Origin: Pythium myriotylum
Lineage: Eukaryota; Oomycota; Peronosporomycetes; Pythiales; Pythiaceae
Direction: 5' to 3'
NCBI GenBank assembly: GCA_023091665.1
Contig: JALJCQ010000012.1
Location: 930,001-994,000, forward strand
Length of the DNA stretch: 64,000 nt
The notes below the pieces were generated by a model that saw only the letters and a list, made by a program, of their open reading frames with translations, was not told the DNA's origin and did not search any database. Position 1 is the first letter of the stretch. Each line of letters opens with the position of its first letter. Made by a program: the position numbers and the translations under genes. This document shows, piece by piece, positions 31,460 through 43,146 of this stretch.

Positions 31460-34400
31460 TCAGACGGCGGTGATGGAGAAGCGCGGCTGGATTTCCTGTC
31501 CATCAGGCAGCAAGGCCGACGTCGGGACAACCTCGTTGGACTGTCGGTCGCTTCGCCACTCGAGCCGTAGCAACCCGCTTACTTCCCGTCGTGATGTGCT
31601 GCGATACTCGACGACAAGACGGTGGAGTCGCCCGCCCACTAGGTCTACTTTACCCTCCACAACTACTGGCGCTGTTCCTGTGGCGAAGCCTGAGTTGAGC
31701 GCGTCGATGATGGGCATGCTGTCGATGTAGACGGCCGCTGCAGGGAGTACAGTGAGTCTCAGTGTGAATGTTTCAGTAAACCGAGGTTTGAGATATCCTC
31801 GCCACTGGATTCGAGGGTAGTTTCGCATGGTATGATTCGCATTCCAGTCGAAATCCAGTTTCGGATCCACCCATTGGGTCGCTCGAGCGAGTCCGATGTT
31901 GGCAAAGCGTGTCGTCTCAAAGTATGAACCTACGAGCCCGCGTCCTGGATTCGCGAGCATCGTCTGGATCTCATACATACCAACGAGCGGAAGCTGATAT
32001 TGAATCAGGTACTGACCAGTATGGAGGTCAACGACATCGCAAAAGACCGTGGTAGGACCTCGAAGCACGACTGCGAGGTTATCGCCCCCAAACTCCCTGA
32101 GGTTTCGGTATATATCGCGGACAGTGACTTGGAAAGATAGGGGAGTAAGCGCTTGGACTTGAGGGCCGAGTCCACTGCCCGACACCGATGAAGCCATGGC
32201 GCTCGCGAGGTTCGGAACGACTCGCAGCGTGGACGTCTTCTGAACAAGTACCCCGTCCAGCACGCCGAGTAAGATTTCATAGTATCCTGTCACAGTGGCC
32301 GTGTAGTTGACGTTGACTAGCCCATCGACAGCGTCGTCGAAGCCTCCGTCTACCACTATCGTCGGGTCTGCCAATAGTCGCAATTTCACGATGATTTTGC
32401 TGCGAGGAACGAGTTGTTGGGCGAGATTTCTGTACAAATCGCGCAACTCCACCGTGAACTGGTTCGGAACACCGGCGATAGCACTTAAAATCCCGTCGCC
32501 AATTAAGGTCGACGTAGATGCAAGCGGCTTGTTCGGAATCACTTGCAGCACGAAAGGGCTCTGTTGGATCAGGAATGGTCGCAACTGGTCGACGAGCGAT
32601 ATTGTGCCAGTCCCAAGTTGGATGATATCACTTGTTTGCGTCGCGGCGACCACCATCGAGAAGTTGCCTTGCAGCTTGGGCATGATCGTAATCTCGTAGA
32701 TAGCATTGCCCAAGTCCAAGATGCTTGGGATGATGTTGTTATCGTCAGAAAGCTCAGGAAACATCACCAATATGCGGTCGCCACCGATGAGTCGTACATT
32801 TCCGAACTGATCGCGAGCGGTCACATTGAACATGAACCGTTCCCCAGCCATCGCTGTCACCATACCCACGCCTTGATAGCTCTCAAGGGGAAATGTAGCT
32901 GTAAATGACGGACTGTTTGCCACAGCTGGGACGATATTAAGGGACGGCACATTGTTCACGAATCTCCATCCTGTGAAGAGCTGACTTGCGGGAATTACTT
33001 CTCGAGGCTGCGATAAACTCTCCCATTCGACGCGGATGCTAGCATTGCGGTACATCTGAGGCTTGGAAAAGTTCGCACGAAATGGAACGAGGGTATTAGC
33101 AGACAAAGCAATCTGTTCTTGAGCTGTCTCATTCGTCGCAACTGGCCATAGGTGAGCAAAGAGGGTTTGTTCCTGGATTTGCAGCATACATCCACCGTTA
33201 ACTGTAACGTAGATAGTATAGATCTCACTGTAAATCGGCAGCAAGTATCCACTCCATCGAATACTGAAGGTCTCCCTGTCGTCTGTCTGAAATGGAGCGG
33301 TCACGCCAAAGTCGAAGTTGATCGTCGGATCCACTCGTCTAAGCTTGATCGGGCCAACTAAATCAGGGCTACCGAAGAATGTCCCGTTGAGTCCACCAGG
33401 ATACATAATTCGCTGCGCGAGCTCGTAATTCTGGGCAACCTTCGGCGTGAACTGGAAAACATAGCTGCCATTGGTCTCATCCGATTGACTAACGAAGTCC
33501 ACGAGTGTGGCGTTCCTGAAGAATTCATTGAACTCGAACCGAGAGCCTCCTGACTCGAGAACGTTGCCGAACGCGTCTCGAGTTGTAACTCGCATCGTGA
33601 TAGGTGATCCAGCATAATATACAAGTGGGCTCATGATCGGAGACACCAAGTCAATGGTCGTGGTCGCGTATGCGGCCGACTCAGGGTATGTGTACATCGT
33701 AAACGGACTACTACGAATGGCGACACCGTTCACTTGCACTTGAATCTGGTATGAGCCTTTCACCTGGATCTTGTAGGCAACAACGTATGTGCCGTCATTG
33801 TTGTACACGACTTGCAGCGCCGTGTTTGCCGGGGGCAGGACTGCAGTGGAGGGCGCAGGACCGGTAAACACCACGCTCACTACTTCAGTGCCAGCATTGA
33901 GTTTGTCATTATCGAACGCGTCCCGGATAACAACCGTAAAGCTCGCTGTCTGGCCTGCAATCGATGACACCAAACCAGAATCTTTTGCAAAGCTTGTAGA
34001 GCCGAGTGCTGGACCAGCAACAACGTTGATACTGAAGGGTGATCCGACTACTGGTGAGAAGACAGCTCCACTCAATAACCCGACGTGGAGTTTGGACGCG
34101 CCCACGTATTTCGGGGTGTATGTGCACGAATATTTGCTGTTCAGCAGATCTGTGCACGACCCACTAACGTTGCCTTTAGTCGGATGCTCTACGACGACTT
34201 GATATACCGCACCGCCAGAGGTGAGATCGTTGGCATTCAAATCTCTTGACTGGATCTGGAACGAACACTGAATATTCGTGGTTGCTGCACTCAGCCCACC
34301 TCCGGTCGCGATGCTTGTGGATCCCACAGCAACATTTGGAACTACCGTCACGCTATATGGTGAGTTGTGGATCGGGGCACCGCCTTGCGTCACGTGAATA

Positions 34401-37287
34401 AGGTACGTCCCGACGAACCGGGGCGTGTATGCAAACGTGTAGGTACCGTCGGTATTATCCGTCAATCTCCCTAAATCCACCGCGCCACTCTTGGTCGTGT
34501 GGATAGCTCGAAGAATAAGATTGACTGTTGACCCACTGCTGGTGTATATGCGGTTATTCTGAAGATCCCTCGTTTCAAGTTGCACAGTTGTAGCATTACC
34601 AGCCACGCGACTAGTTGTGAGCCCGACGCCAGAAAGAACTGATCTGGACGGATTCATTCTGTTTGGTTTCACTGCTACGACGAACGGACAGCCCGAAATA
34701 AGAAAGTTGTTCAGGTACACATTGAGGCTGTGCATCCCACTGAAGAATGGCATGCAGGTGACGTTGAATGTGGGCTTATCGCTTCGCCATGCAATGTCGC
34801 AGGCAACATTCCTGCTTCCGACCCCTCCGAGGCTTTGATCGCTCACCAATGTTAAGTTGGCTTGGTAGAAATCAATCTTGGGGTCATGATTCCTCCGTGC
34901 GTTGCCGAACGAATCAACGGGAAATAGCTGGAGATTCAGTGGCGTGCCGGCGATCGTCGCAAACGTGCCCTGGAGATAACTGGTTGCAGCGTTGCTGGCC
35001 ATTGCTGGTAGTATGGATATGTTCGCGAACGGGCTACCGAGAATGTGCTGCGCTGTGTAGAGATTGGTCGCTGGGATAATCTCCTTGGTAAGACTCGTTG
35101 CACTCCAACTCATCGATATTCTCGCGTCACCAACAAGGTCACGGTACTCGATTTGGAGCGTGTAGAATATCGTATTATCAAGGTATATAACCGCCTGAGC
35201 TTGCACACCACCGTCGTTTTCCAGGCTCCACCGGTCGATCAGAAGCACATCTCCGATCCAAAGCCGTACGTGGTCATCGCAATCGATGAAAATTGTTGTG
35301 TCACCTGTCACTTTGGGCTTCATCCTTCCACTCCACCGTACTCCAACGTAATCACTCGCACCAGGAAAGAGCGGGCCTTGGTTCCACGTGAAGTTTAGCT
35401 GACGATCGATCCGCGAGACAACTGGATGGTCACTGAGCCAGATGTCAGCGTAGTAATCGCCTCGAAGACCGCCTGGATACAGTAAATACACCACCACAGT
35501 GTAAGCCCCCGCATGCTTGCGCTGCCAAGAAACCGTGTAGGTCCCATTGCTATGATCCATGACTTGGCCACCAAGTTTTGGTCGGTACAGTGATAGCAAT
35601 GATGGGTAATCGGGGGATTCGTCTGCGACGAACGATTCCATAAGCAACAGGTCCCCTCCCGATTTCTTCGCCGAACCATCTCCCAGTACACTCTGTGCTT
35701 GGAACTTGAGCGTATCGCCAGCGTACCCTCCCTTCTGCAAAATTGTTCCGCTCTGAGGGACAATGTAAGTCAAAGTCGCATCAGTCAGCGGCAAATCGTT
35801 GTCGGTAATCGTAACGAGAGCTTGGCGCTGGTTTCCGAGCGTGCTGCCGTCACTTGGAGATCGAAGGACTACTCGAAACGTCTCGTTTTTTTCGACAACA
35901 CGGTCGTCGTGAATTGTCAACAAAAAAGTCATGTTAGTTACGCCGTCCGCGAACTGCAGCGTCTGTGAACTCGTGTAGAACGCTGTAGGTGTGACATCCT
36001 GCGCACTCGTGGTGATATGTTGGAGATCGTACATGACACTAGCAGGGCCCATACCGCCACCGGTGCGTTGCACTGTCAGTGAGATGTTCTGGACGCTCTC
36101 TGGAACGGCATACACTGGCGAAGTGAACGAGAATACACCTGAGTGGCCACACACACGGTGGCTAACAGGATTAGGTATGCAAGACCAAGATGCATCCAGG
36201 TTTTGCCCTTGGACACAGCGCACGCTGCTATCATTGAGGTACTTTGGGGTTGAGGATGGCGGAAGCAGTTGGAACACTTCAGCTTCGTCGAAGACTCGAG
36301 GATCCTGACTACCATAGGAGAATTTGAATGAAAACTCGCGCATTTGCTCGTCAAATGGGAGAGCAGCGTCCACGTTTCGAGCTCCGCTGCGACGCACTGA
36401 GTTGAGAATGGGATCAGCACATTGAGTACAACGATTGGAATTGCACACTAGACACCGGGGATCATATTTTTTGCACGATTCTGAAGGCAAAACAATGAGT
36501 TTGGCATTCAGTTATACAAAGTGTGCCATGTGTTGACACGTACGACAGGTTTGAGTTGTTGGATCAACATAATAGCCTTCGATGCAGCTGAGGCAACTCG
36601 TGGCTGTGCAGCTCGTGCACTTGGGATCGAAACTGCAAAACACCTTTGAGCAGTCGACTCCCCCGCGGTTCAAAGCGCACGTGCAAGTTCCAGTCTCATA
36701 GTTACAGGTGCCCGCACGGGAACAGTCCTTTGGGCAGCTCTCTAGTGGGTGGTCATGAAAATTATCACTATAAGCCTGTGACAGCAGAGCACATCAGTGT
36801 ACTTACTCTTCGGGTAGCAGAGGTCTCCCTTTCTGAAGTAGGACGGTTTGCAGTCGGTACAGTCAAGACCAGTGTATCCTTGATTACAGACGCAGAGTCC
36901 ACTGCGTCGATCGCAATATCCGTACTCTCGGCCGTGACAGTAGTACTCTTGGTCGTTGACAGGGCCAACCATCCCGGGGCAGTTTTCTGGCGGAACCTCT
37001 GTTAGTCAGCCCCCGCAAACTACGCCAACAACCAAAATGCACGTACGCTTTGGGTTGCCTGTGAGGTATACGCGTGGTGTGTCAGGCGAGAACGGCGAGC
37101 CTTCATTCACGCGCTCGGGGTCCGGATTGGCTGGGTCACCGTAGTACCCGACGCCACCTTTCACATAAGGCTCGAACACGGCGGGTGTGGAGGCGACCGG
37201 GTCTGACGGCGACGAGAGGATGCGGAAGGCGAATCCAGCGCGACCAAGCAGCCCGGCAGTCAGCAGGCACAGCCACAGCGTCTGCAT
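31460..37287 (-). CDS. Large secreted EGF/Calx-beta/filamin-repeat/PA14 protein
   Basis: Exons 37047..37287, 36807..36998, 36544..36741 and 31460..36480 with introns of 48, 65 and 63 nt, all phase 1, give 1883 residues. A signal peptide (MQTLWLCLLTAGLLGRAGFA) is followed by Cys-rich EGF-like modules at about 80-220 (GYCDRRSGLCVCNQGYTGLD). Next come a Calx-beta domain at about 330-450 (VEKNETFRVVLRSPSDG), a PA14 domain at 540-670 (GLRGDYYADIW), and filamin-type repeats at 715-1145 (SGGAVYQV; DGTYTFAYTPRFVGTYLI). A second PA14 (GLNGTFFGS) lies at 1235-1370, more filamin repeats at 1385-1700, and a third PA14 at 1715-1866 (GLVGSYFETT). No transmembrane segment or anchor is visible. It is likely an extracellular adhesion or matrix protein with carbohydrate-binding PA14 modules. 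Phase-1 introns between Cys-rich modules fit exon shuffling. Confidence 0.88.
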
Positions 37288-37474
37288 GGATACCGGATTC
37301 GCTCCATTTCCTGTGCCCTTTGAAGCTCACGAGAAGATACGCTTTTCTGATTGGCCGAAAGTCGGCAGCCTCGGTTACACTTGTGTGGTTTTTGAAAAAG
37401 TGTACCCTCTCGAACCGACACAAGCCGACATGCGTAGGAATGCGACGCCTCGGTGACCGCTCTCGCGCACGAGC
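37288..37474. promoter_or_regulatory. Divergent promoter region, 187 bp
   Basis: Shared by the secreted PA14/filamin gene (minus) and the IQ-motif gene (plus). No specific site was identified. Confidence 0.4.
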
Positions 37475-40400
37475 ATGCGGTTAGCAGGGCGCGCGCGGCG
37501 CCGAGAGCACGCGGAGCCGACAGAAGACGCGGCGGCCAACGAGTACGTGCGACTCGCGGCCGAGCTGCGCGAGTGCATGGCCTTCCAGCCCAAGAAATGG
37601 CGCCGCGTGCTCGAGGCCTCTTCGCAGCTTCTCCACGCTGTTGACGGCGACAGAGGCGGCCATGCAAACCACGAGGACGCAGCAAACGTGGCTGCCGAGA
37701 GAGTTGGTCGGGCGTTTGGCTCGTCTGTCAAGAGCGGCGAGCAGCGTGGCGTCAAGGTGCGAGCTGCAAGGCCCGAGTCGAGAGAGGAGGATGAGGACTG
37801 CGAGGAAGCGGGGCGAGTTGTGTTGCCAGACATCTACGCATCGAACTCTAGAGTACCGACTCTAGCACAGTATCTCAACCAGCCACAGCTCGTGGATGAG
37901 ATTCTGAGAGAAATGCACGAGCCACGTGGCCACTGCCAGAAGACTGAGCGTGAGCATGGCCTGGCGGTTGATTTCCTGCAAGAAACAAGAGCAGATCTCA
38001 GCGAGGAAGACACGCGAGATCAACCAAATCTGCGTTCTCTGGATGCTGTGAATTCGAGGAAAATGGTTCGTCCGGCAGTGTTGCCGGTGCTGTCCATTGT
38101 GTCGCCTCGCACACGCGATGGTCTCTCACGGCTGCCTGCGTTGACTGGCGACGAACTCCGAGCAGTCAATGAGCTCGAGAGGCTCGCAGAAGAGAACAGT
38201 AGGCGTCAGTCTATGTACGCGGCGCTGAAGCATTTTGGCACCGAACGGCGAACTCCTAATCGCGGGTTTCGGCATCGTAAAATGGCCGCGAAAGAATCCA
38301 CCGAGAGACAGGCAGCGAGTGTGAAGGTGGCTAAGCAACTTGCATTCAGGTCTCCGTACAAGAAACGAGGTGCACTCTCTGAGATGCATCTTCAGCGCGC
38401 GGAAATGATTCTGATGGCGCTGGAAGATATGGATGTGGTGCATTTGCAGGTATCGCCGACATCTCGCTTCAGCCATCACCAAAAGAACCCGCCATTCGTC
38501 CTTCCTGACGGTCTCCCAGCAAGTACTCGTTTGAGGTTGAAACGGGATCGTGAACAACTTATGGAAGTTCGGCACGCCACGTACGTATCGGAAGAGGCGG
38601 CTGAGATGCAGTTGGATCAAACCATACAGGAAATCAAGCGATGGATCCCCCTCGAAGTCATGTATGAGTTTGGGCTCGGCAAATTCGCCTCTCCGGGGCA
38701 ACAGCGTGCCGCAAACTTGCTCTTCCGCGTCGGTCAGAGGTTTCGGAATAATCTTGTTGTGCAGGCTCTACAACAGTGGAAGCACGTCGTTGCAGACGAA
38801 AAGAGAACGCAGGTCCACCAGACTACGCTGATGTTGCAGTGCTGGTGGCGCCAGCTTCTTGCTGTTCGAGTTGTAGCTGGTCGACGACGTATTCGACTCG
38901 AGATTGAACGCAGGCAGCGAGCATTTTTGCTGCTCCTTGCGAACAAAGAGAACAAAAGTGCCTGCACGATTACACAATTGATACGACGACGCGCAATGCA
39001 GCTGAGACAAGAAAAAGGGCAGCGTCAGCAGCAAGCAGTGAAGCGCATCCAAAAGTTCTGGCGACAACAGCAAGCAGCTTGGATAGCATTGAGGCATCAT
39101 ATTCGGCGGCAGCAACGACTTAACGCTGCAGTTACAGTGCAACGTTACCTTCGCGGATTTCTCGCCCGGAGACTGCTTCGCTTACTCAAGAAAATTCGTC
39201 GAGTCGAGCAATGGATAGTTCACCGCGAGCGACAACGAGAAGTGCGTGCAAAAGAACGTTATCGTTTTGGTGCAGTGCTCGTTATCCAGCGAGCTTTTCG
39301 GGTTTGGGTGCGACGCCGGGTTGCGGCATTACGTTGGCGTCGAGCTCAGTTTGAGCGAGAGAAAAGAAAGATCGTGAAGCTGCAAGCTTACTTTCGTGGC
39401 CGTCAAGCTCGGGCTTCAGTTGCACAACACAGGCGAGCATTTATGAGATCGATTCTCGTAATCCAATGTGCGTGGCGCTGCTTTGCCGCTCGTCTCGTAA
39501 AACAGCGGATGGTAAAAAAGCGTCTGGAAGAACGAGAGGCGTTTGCTGCCGAGTCTGCCGAGCGCCATCGAAGAATGAAGGCGAGACCCATCAATCTTCC
39601 CGTGACCCTCAATAAAGTTGGGTGGGATGGACTAGTTCCGAAGGTGTCTAGAGCGGATGCCAAGAGCAGGAAAACTGATACCATTGCGAATCCAAAGGTA
39701 GTGGCTGCTGCAACTCGAATCCAGGCACTGTGGCGCGGAAGGAAGCTACGACGGAGACTGAAGCGAGAACGTGCGCGCGAACGAGAGACGATACGGCGAG
39801 CAGTCATCCGAAAGCGAAGAGAGGCGGCAATCTGCATTCAGCGACACGTGCGCGGCATTCAAGGTCGCAACAAGGCATGGCGAATAATAGTTAATCGTGC
39901 TGCTTCCAACATTCAGAGGGCATGGAGAGGTTTTACCACCCGTCGCGAGTTATTTCGTATGCGGGCAGCACTGAAGGCCTTAATGAAGATACAGCTGCGC
40001 TGGAGATTGCGTCGCAAACAGGAGCTGCAAGCGAGTCGAACTAGAGCTGCGCGTCGTATCCAGCGTGGATGGCGCCGCTGTATGGGGAAGATTTGGCTGT
40101 ACAGAGCTGTGCGTAGGCAGCAATTTCTCGCAGAGGAGCACGCGATGGGCATCGCCTTAATGAAGGTAACAAGAAAACGTGTGGATGACGAATTGCTCCT
40201 GCAGAGCTTTATTCACCGTGATGTTCAAATTCTGAAGAATACGGAGGGATTGATCAGCATCGACGACGCAGAGGACATTAAATCCGTCCAGCGCACCCTT
40301 TACAAGGTTGATAGCACGAAGAAACAGTGGAAACGACGAGGGTATGACGGTGTATGGCAAGAGCTATATCGAGACGTCTCGGGGAACTCATTCGAGATTG

Positions 40401-43099
40401 ATAACTCGCATTTTGCGCGCTTCTTGAAGGCTATGCCACGCGGATTTATCAACCAGCACAGCTTTCCGACTCAAACGGTCGACCTGATCTTTGCCAAGAT
40501 GAAAGAGCCGAAGTCCAGGAGTATCACCTTCCCGCGATTCAACAAGGCGATGGGGATGGTGTGGCAAGAGAAGTTTGCTCCAAACAGCAAACCTTCAGAC
40601 TTGGCCGAGTCACCAACTGCAGTTCAGAAGAAGCAAGATCAAGTGCACTACCTGCGCTTCATGAACGATTTCGTTTTGCCCTCTACTCTCCACAACGGTA
40701 AATACCGCAAGCTCCTTGATCAGTCTTGCACACTTCGATTGGAGTGGGCCGTGAAGGTCTTGCGCCGCTTCGCGAATCGAATCGCCGGGGCTGAACGCCA
40801 TCACCGTTTTGTCGTCATCTATCGGCAGCACAAACTCGAGCAGGCACGTGCTCACGCAGCTAAGGTGCTTCAACGCCACTATCGTGTCTACAAGTTCAGA
40901 TCGTCGCTTAAGGCGACGTTGGCTCAGATGTTTATCGAGTACGTCGATCACAGAGGTCGGTCTGTCCGTTTTGAGCACGTCGAAACCCATCGCGTGATTT
41001 CAGTCGCGAATCGTCGACCAGCTTTTCTCCGCGGGGTAAAATGTAATCGAATGATACCGTTGCCGTTTCCGGGTGAAGAATTTCACGCATTCTGTGAGCG
41101 GCACGAGTCGGCAATAGATCCGTACAAGAAAGTGCCCGCGACTCTGTACTGCGTTGAGTGTGAAGATCCGATGTGTACGACTTGTTTTGCTCGAGACCAC
41201 GAGAAACGAGCAGCCTTCCACTTGCACGAGCAGAAGGCAATCGCTTTGTGCAGCCATTGCCACATGGAAACGGCGACGCGTGAGTGTTTGCAGTGTGGCG
41301 ACGGGAAGGTTCCATTCTGCGACGTGTGCTTTCCTTTCGTACATAAGAGAGAGATACAGGACATAAACGACAACGAGTACGACGTACCTGCAAGAAACCT
41401 CCACCGATATCGTCGTCTGGTCGTCGCCTGTGTCGAATGCGATGAGAAAGTCGCGCAATGGAGGTGCGACGTGTGCGAAGATGAATTTTGCAAGAGGTGT
41501 ATGTCGAAGCTCCACGCAAAAGGGCAGCGGCAGTCACACCGATGCCATCGCCTCAGCTACTTCTCCGTGCTGAAGCAAAAAGCTCAGCTCAAACGGCAAA
41601 CAGAGGCGCAGAAAGCTCACGACCAAAAAAGGAAGGAGAGAGAAGCACGTCGGGCGGAGGAAGAGCGCATACAAAAGTTGCGCGCGTCAAGTGCAACAAC
41701 TATCCAGGCGTGGACTCGATCCTATCAGACGCGCCAGAAAGGTAAAGCGTACATGAAACTTGTGCGGCAAACCATTGCAGCTAAGGCACAACGGATTAAG
41801 GACGATAAGAAGAGGGCATCGCTCGGGTACAAGATGCGGAGTGTCGTCGGCTTAGAACCTGCGCTAAAATCCGACACACTCGAAGAAATCGAAGGTCGCA
41901 AACGGAGGATTGCGGCGATTAAGAAAACTCTTTTCTTCTATCGTAATGATGACGAGGAAGAAGTCGAGTCGAAAACTGACGCAGGAGTAGCACACATTAG
42001 TGAACGAAGCAAGGAGAAAAGGAAGCGCAAGAAAAGATGGACCAAAAGAGCTCGCGCGGCTGTGGAGAAGGCAGCCACAACCTGGCTCGTGTACGGTATG
42101 CAGGTCAAGATCACGAAAGGAAAGGAATGGAGAGACAACATCGGGACTGTTCTGTCTACGCAAAACCTGTTTACGACTGGGCATGTCCTTGTGTTCATTC
42201 CCCTCGCTAATCGCTCTGTTGTCGTAAGCTGGGAAGACATACTTCCATACGACGAGGATGAAATTCTCCGCCAGCCGTACCTGTCTCCAGTTCAAGCTGC
42301 GACTGACGCCGCAGCAAACTTTCGGGCGAAGTTTGCTCGATTCACAGACGCTGCATCCCGCCGCGCCAAGCTATTGTATCTTCAGTCGATCGAGTTCCAT
42401 GATGTCGTACAGTACGCGTGGGTGGTGGAGTATAACAAGTTTGAGAAGAAGGAAGAGTACTGGAACGTCGTGCTCAACAAGCGCACGTTTGACGTGCCGA
42501 AGGCGATTATTGCGTTAGAACGTCTTGAAGGAGAAGAGCGAGACCGAGTGGATGCGCGCGTTGCGCTGGCCAAAAAGAAGCTCACACAGCTGCTGAATCC
42601 GCTCCAGGCCCTCGACAAGCCGCATCTTGTGTCTCGTCGATACGCTATTGTCGCGATCTCTGCTTCTCTCAAAACAGTTGAGACAGATGTCTACGCCAGA
42701 CTTCGTGTTGAAGCTGATGCACTCAGCTGCGCTAAGTTTTGGAACGATACAGTGGTCTCTGACCCTGCTTTCGGCGGGAACAAGGCCCTAAGATTTCTTG
42801 CAGCATGCGGAGCTGCTCCTCGTTCGACGAAGGACTGCTGGAACATGATGAAACTGATGCAATGGATCGAGCTCCGAGATAGCGATGCTTTCACCGCAAA
42901 CGCGAAAGCTTTCTTCACAAAGACCCAAGAGGTCCAGTCGTACATCGTAGGCGAGCTAGCCGAATCCATCGCGCGGAATGAGCTGAAAGAGGCCCAGGAG
43001 AACTTCGATCGCCTGCTCAGGTTGAAAGAAGAGACAATCCAGTTACTGATTTCCAAGGCTGAGCAGGAAGCAGCTACTGCTGAAGATAGGGTCAAGTGA
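37475..43099 (+). CDS. Giant IQ-motif/B-box zinc-finger protein
   Basis: A single exon of 1874 residues. The N-terminal third is charged and helical. From about residue 430 to 880 there are many IQ-type repeats (for example AVTVQRYLRGFLARRLLRLL, ASNIQRAWRGFTTRRELFR), which bind calmodulin or light chains. A possible EF-hand-like helical pair lies at about 960-1040. Another IQ stretch precedes a Cys/His-rich region at about 1215-1360 with two or three B-box-like fingers (CVECEDPMCTTCFARDHE; CDVCEDEFCKRCMSKLH). A further IQ and an SH3/KOW-like fold follow at about 1540-1600 (YGMQVKITKGKEWRDNIGTV). The tail is helical. The layout resembles ciliary or cytoskeletal IQ proteins of protists. It starts at the first ATG. 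Function is not assigned beyond a likely calmodulin-dependent scaffold. Confidence 0.85.
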   Translation: MRLAGRARRREHAEPTEDAAANEYVRLAAELRECMAFQPKKWRRVLEASSQLLHAVDGDRGGHANHEDAANVAAERVGRAFGSSVKSGEQRGVKVRAARPESREEDEDCEEAGRVVLPDIYASNSRVPTLAQYLNQPQLVDEILREMHEPRGHCQKTEREHGLAVDFLQETRADLSEEDTRDQPNLRSLDAVNSRKMVRPAVLPVLSIVSPRTRDGLSRLPALTGDELRAVNELERLAEENSRRQSMYAALKHFGTERRTPNRGFRHRKMAAKESTERQAASVKVAKQLAFRSPYKKRGALSEMHLQRAEMILMALEDMDVVHLQVSPTSRFSHHQKNPPFVLPDGLPASTRLRLKRDREQLMEVRHATYVSEEAAEMQLDQTIQEIKRWIPLEVMYEFGLGKFASPGQQRAANLLFRVGQRFRNNLVVQALQQWKHVVADEKRTQVHQTTLMLQCWWRQLLAVRVVAGRRRIRLEIERRQRAFLLLLANKENKSACTITQLIRRRAMQLRQEKGQRQQQAVKRIQKFWRQQQAAWIALRHHIRRQQRLNAAVTVQRYLRGFLARRLLRLLKKIRRVEQWIVHRERQREVRAKERYRFGAVLVIQRAFRVWVRRRVAALRWRRAQFEREKRKIVKLQAYFRGRQARASVAQHRRAFMRSILVIQCAWRCFAARLVKQRMVKKRLEEREAFAAESAERHRRMKARPINLPVTLNKVGWDGLVPKVSRADAKSRKTDTIANPKVVAAATRIQALWRGRKLRRRLKRERARERETIRRAVIRKRREAAICIQRHVRGIQGRNKAWRIIVNRAASNIQRAWRGFTTRRELFRMRAALKALMKIQLRWRLRRKQELQASRTRAARRIQRGWRRCMGKIWLYRAVRRQQFLAEEHAMGIALMKVTRKRVDDELLLQSFIHRDVQILKNTEGLISIDDAEDIKSVQRTLYKVDSTKKQWKRRGYDGVWQELYRDVSGNSFEIDNSHFARFLKAMPRGFINQHSFPTQTVDLIFAKMKEPKSRSITFPRFNKAMGMVWQEKFAPNSKPSDLAESPTAVQKKQDQVHYLRFMNDFVLPSTLHNGKYRKLLDQSCTLRLEWAVKVLRRFANRIAGAERHHRFVVIYRQHKLEQARAHAAKVLQRHYRVYKFRSSLKATLAQMFIEYVDHRGRSVRFEHVETHRVISVANRRPAFLRGVKCNRMIPLPFPGEEFHAFCERHESAIDPYKKVPATLYCVECEDPMCTTCFARDHEKRAAFHLHEQKAIALCSHCHMETATRECLQCGDGKVPFCDVCFPFVHKREIQDINDNEYDVPARNLHRYRRLVVACVECDEKVAQWRCDVCEDEFCKRCMSKLHAKGQRQSHRCHRLSYFSVLKQKAQLKRQTEAQKAHDQKRKEREARRAEEERIQKLRASSATTIQAWTRSYQTRQKGKAYMKLVRQTIAAKAQRIKDDKKRASLGYKMRSVVGLEPALKSDTLEEIEGRKRRIAAIKKTLFFYRNDDEEEVESKTDAGVAHISERSKEKRKRKKRWTKRARAAVEKAATTWLVYGMQVKITKGKEWRDNIGTVLSTQNLFTTGHVLVFIPLANRSVVVSWEDILPYDEDEILRQPYLSPVQAATDAAANFRAKFARFTDAASRRAKLLYLQSIEFHDVVQYAWVVEYNKFEKKEEYWNVVLNKRTFDVPKAIIALERLEGEERDRVDARVALAKKKLTQLLNPLQALDKPHLVSRRYAIVAISASLKTVETDVYARLRVEADALSCAKFWNDTVVSDPAFGGNKALRFLAACGAAPRSTKDCWNMMKLMQWIELRDSDAFTANAKAFFTKTQEVQSYIVGELAESIARNELKEAQENFDRLLRLKEETIQLLISKAEQEAATAEDRVK

Positions 43100-43146
43100 A
43101 TGGCCCGCAACATATCATTGATTCTTACAGCTTGACGCAGCACATG

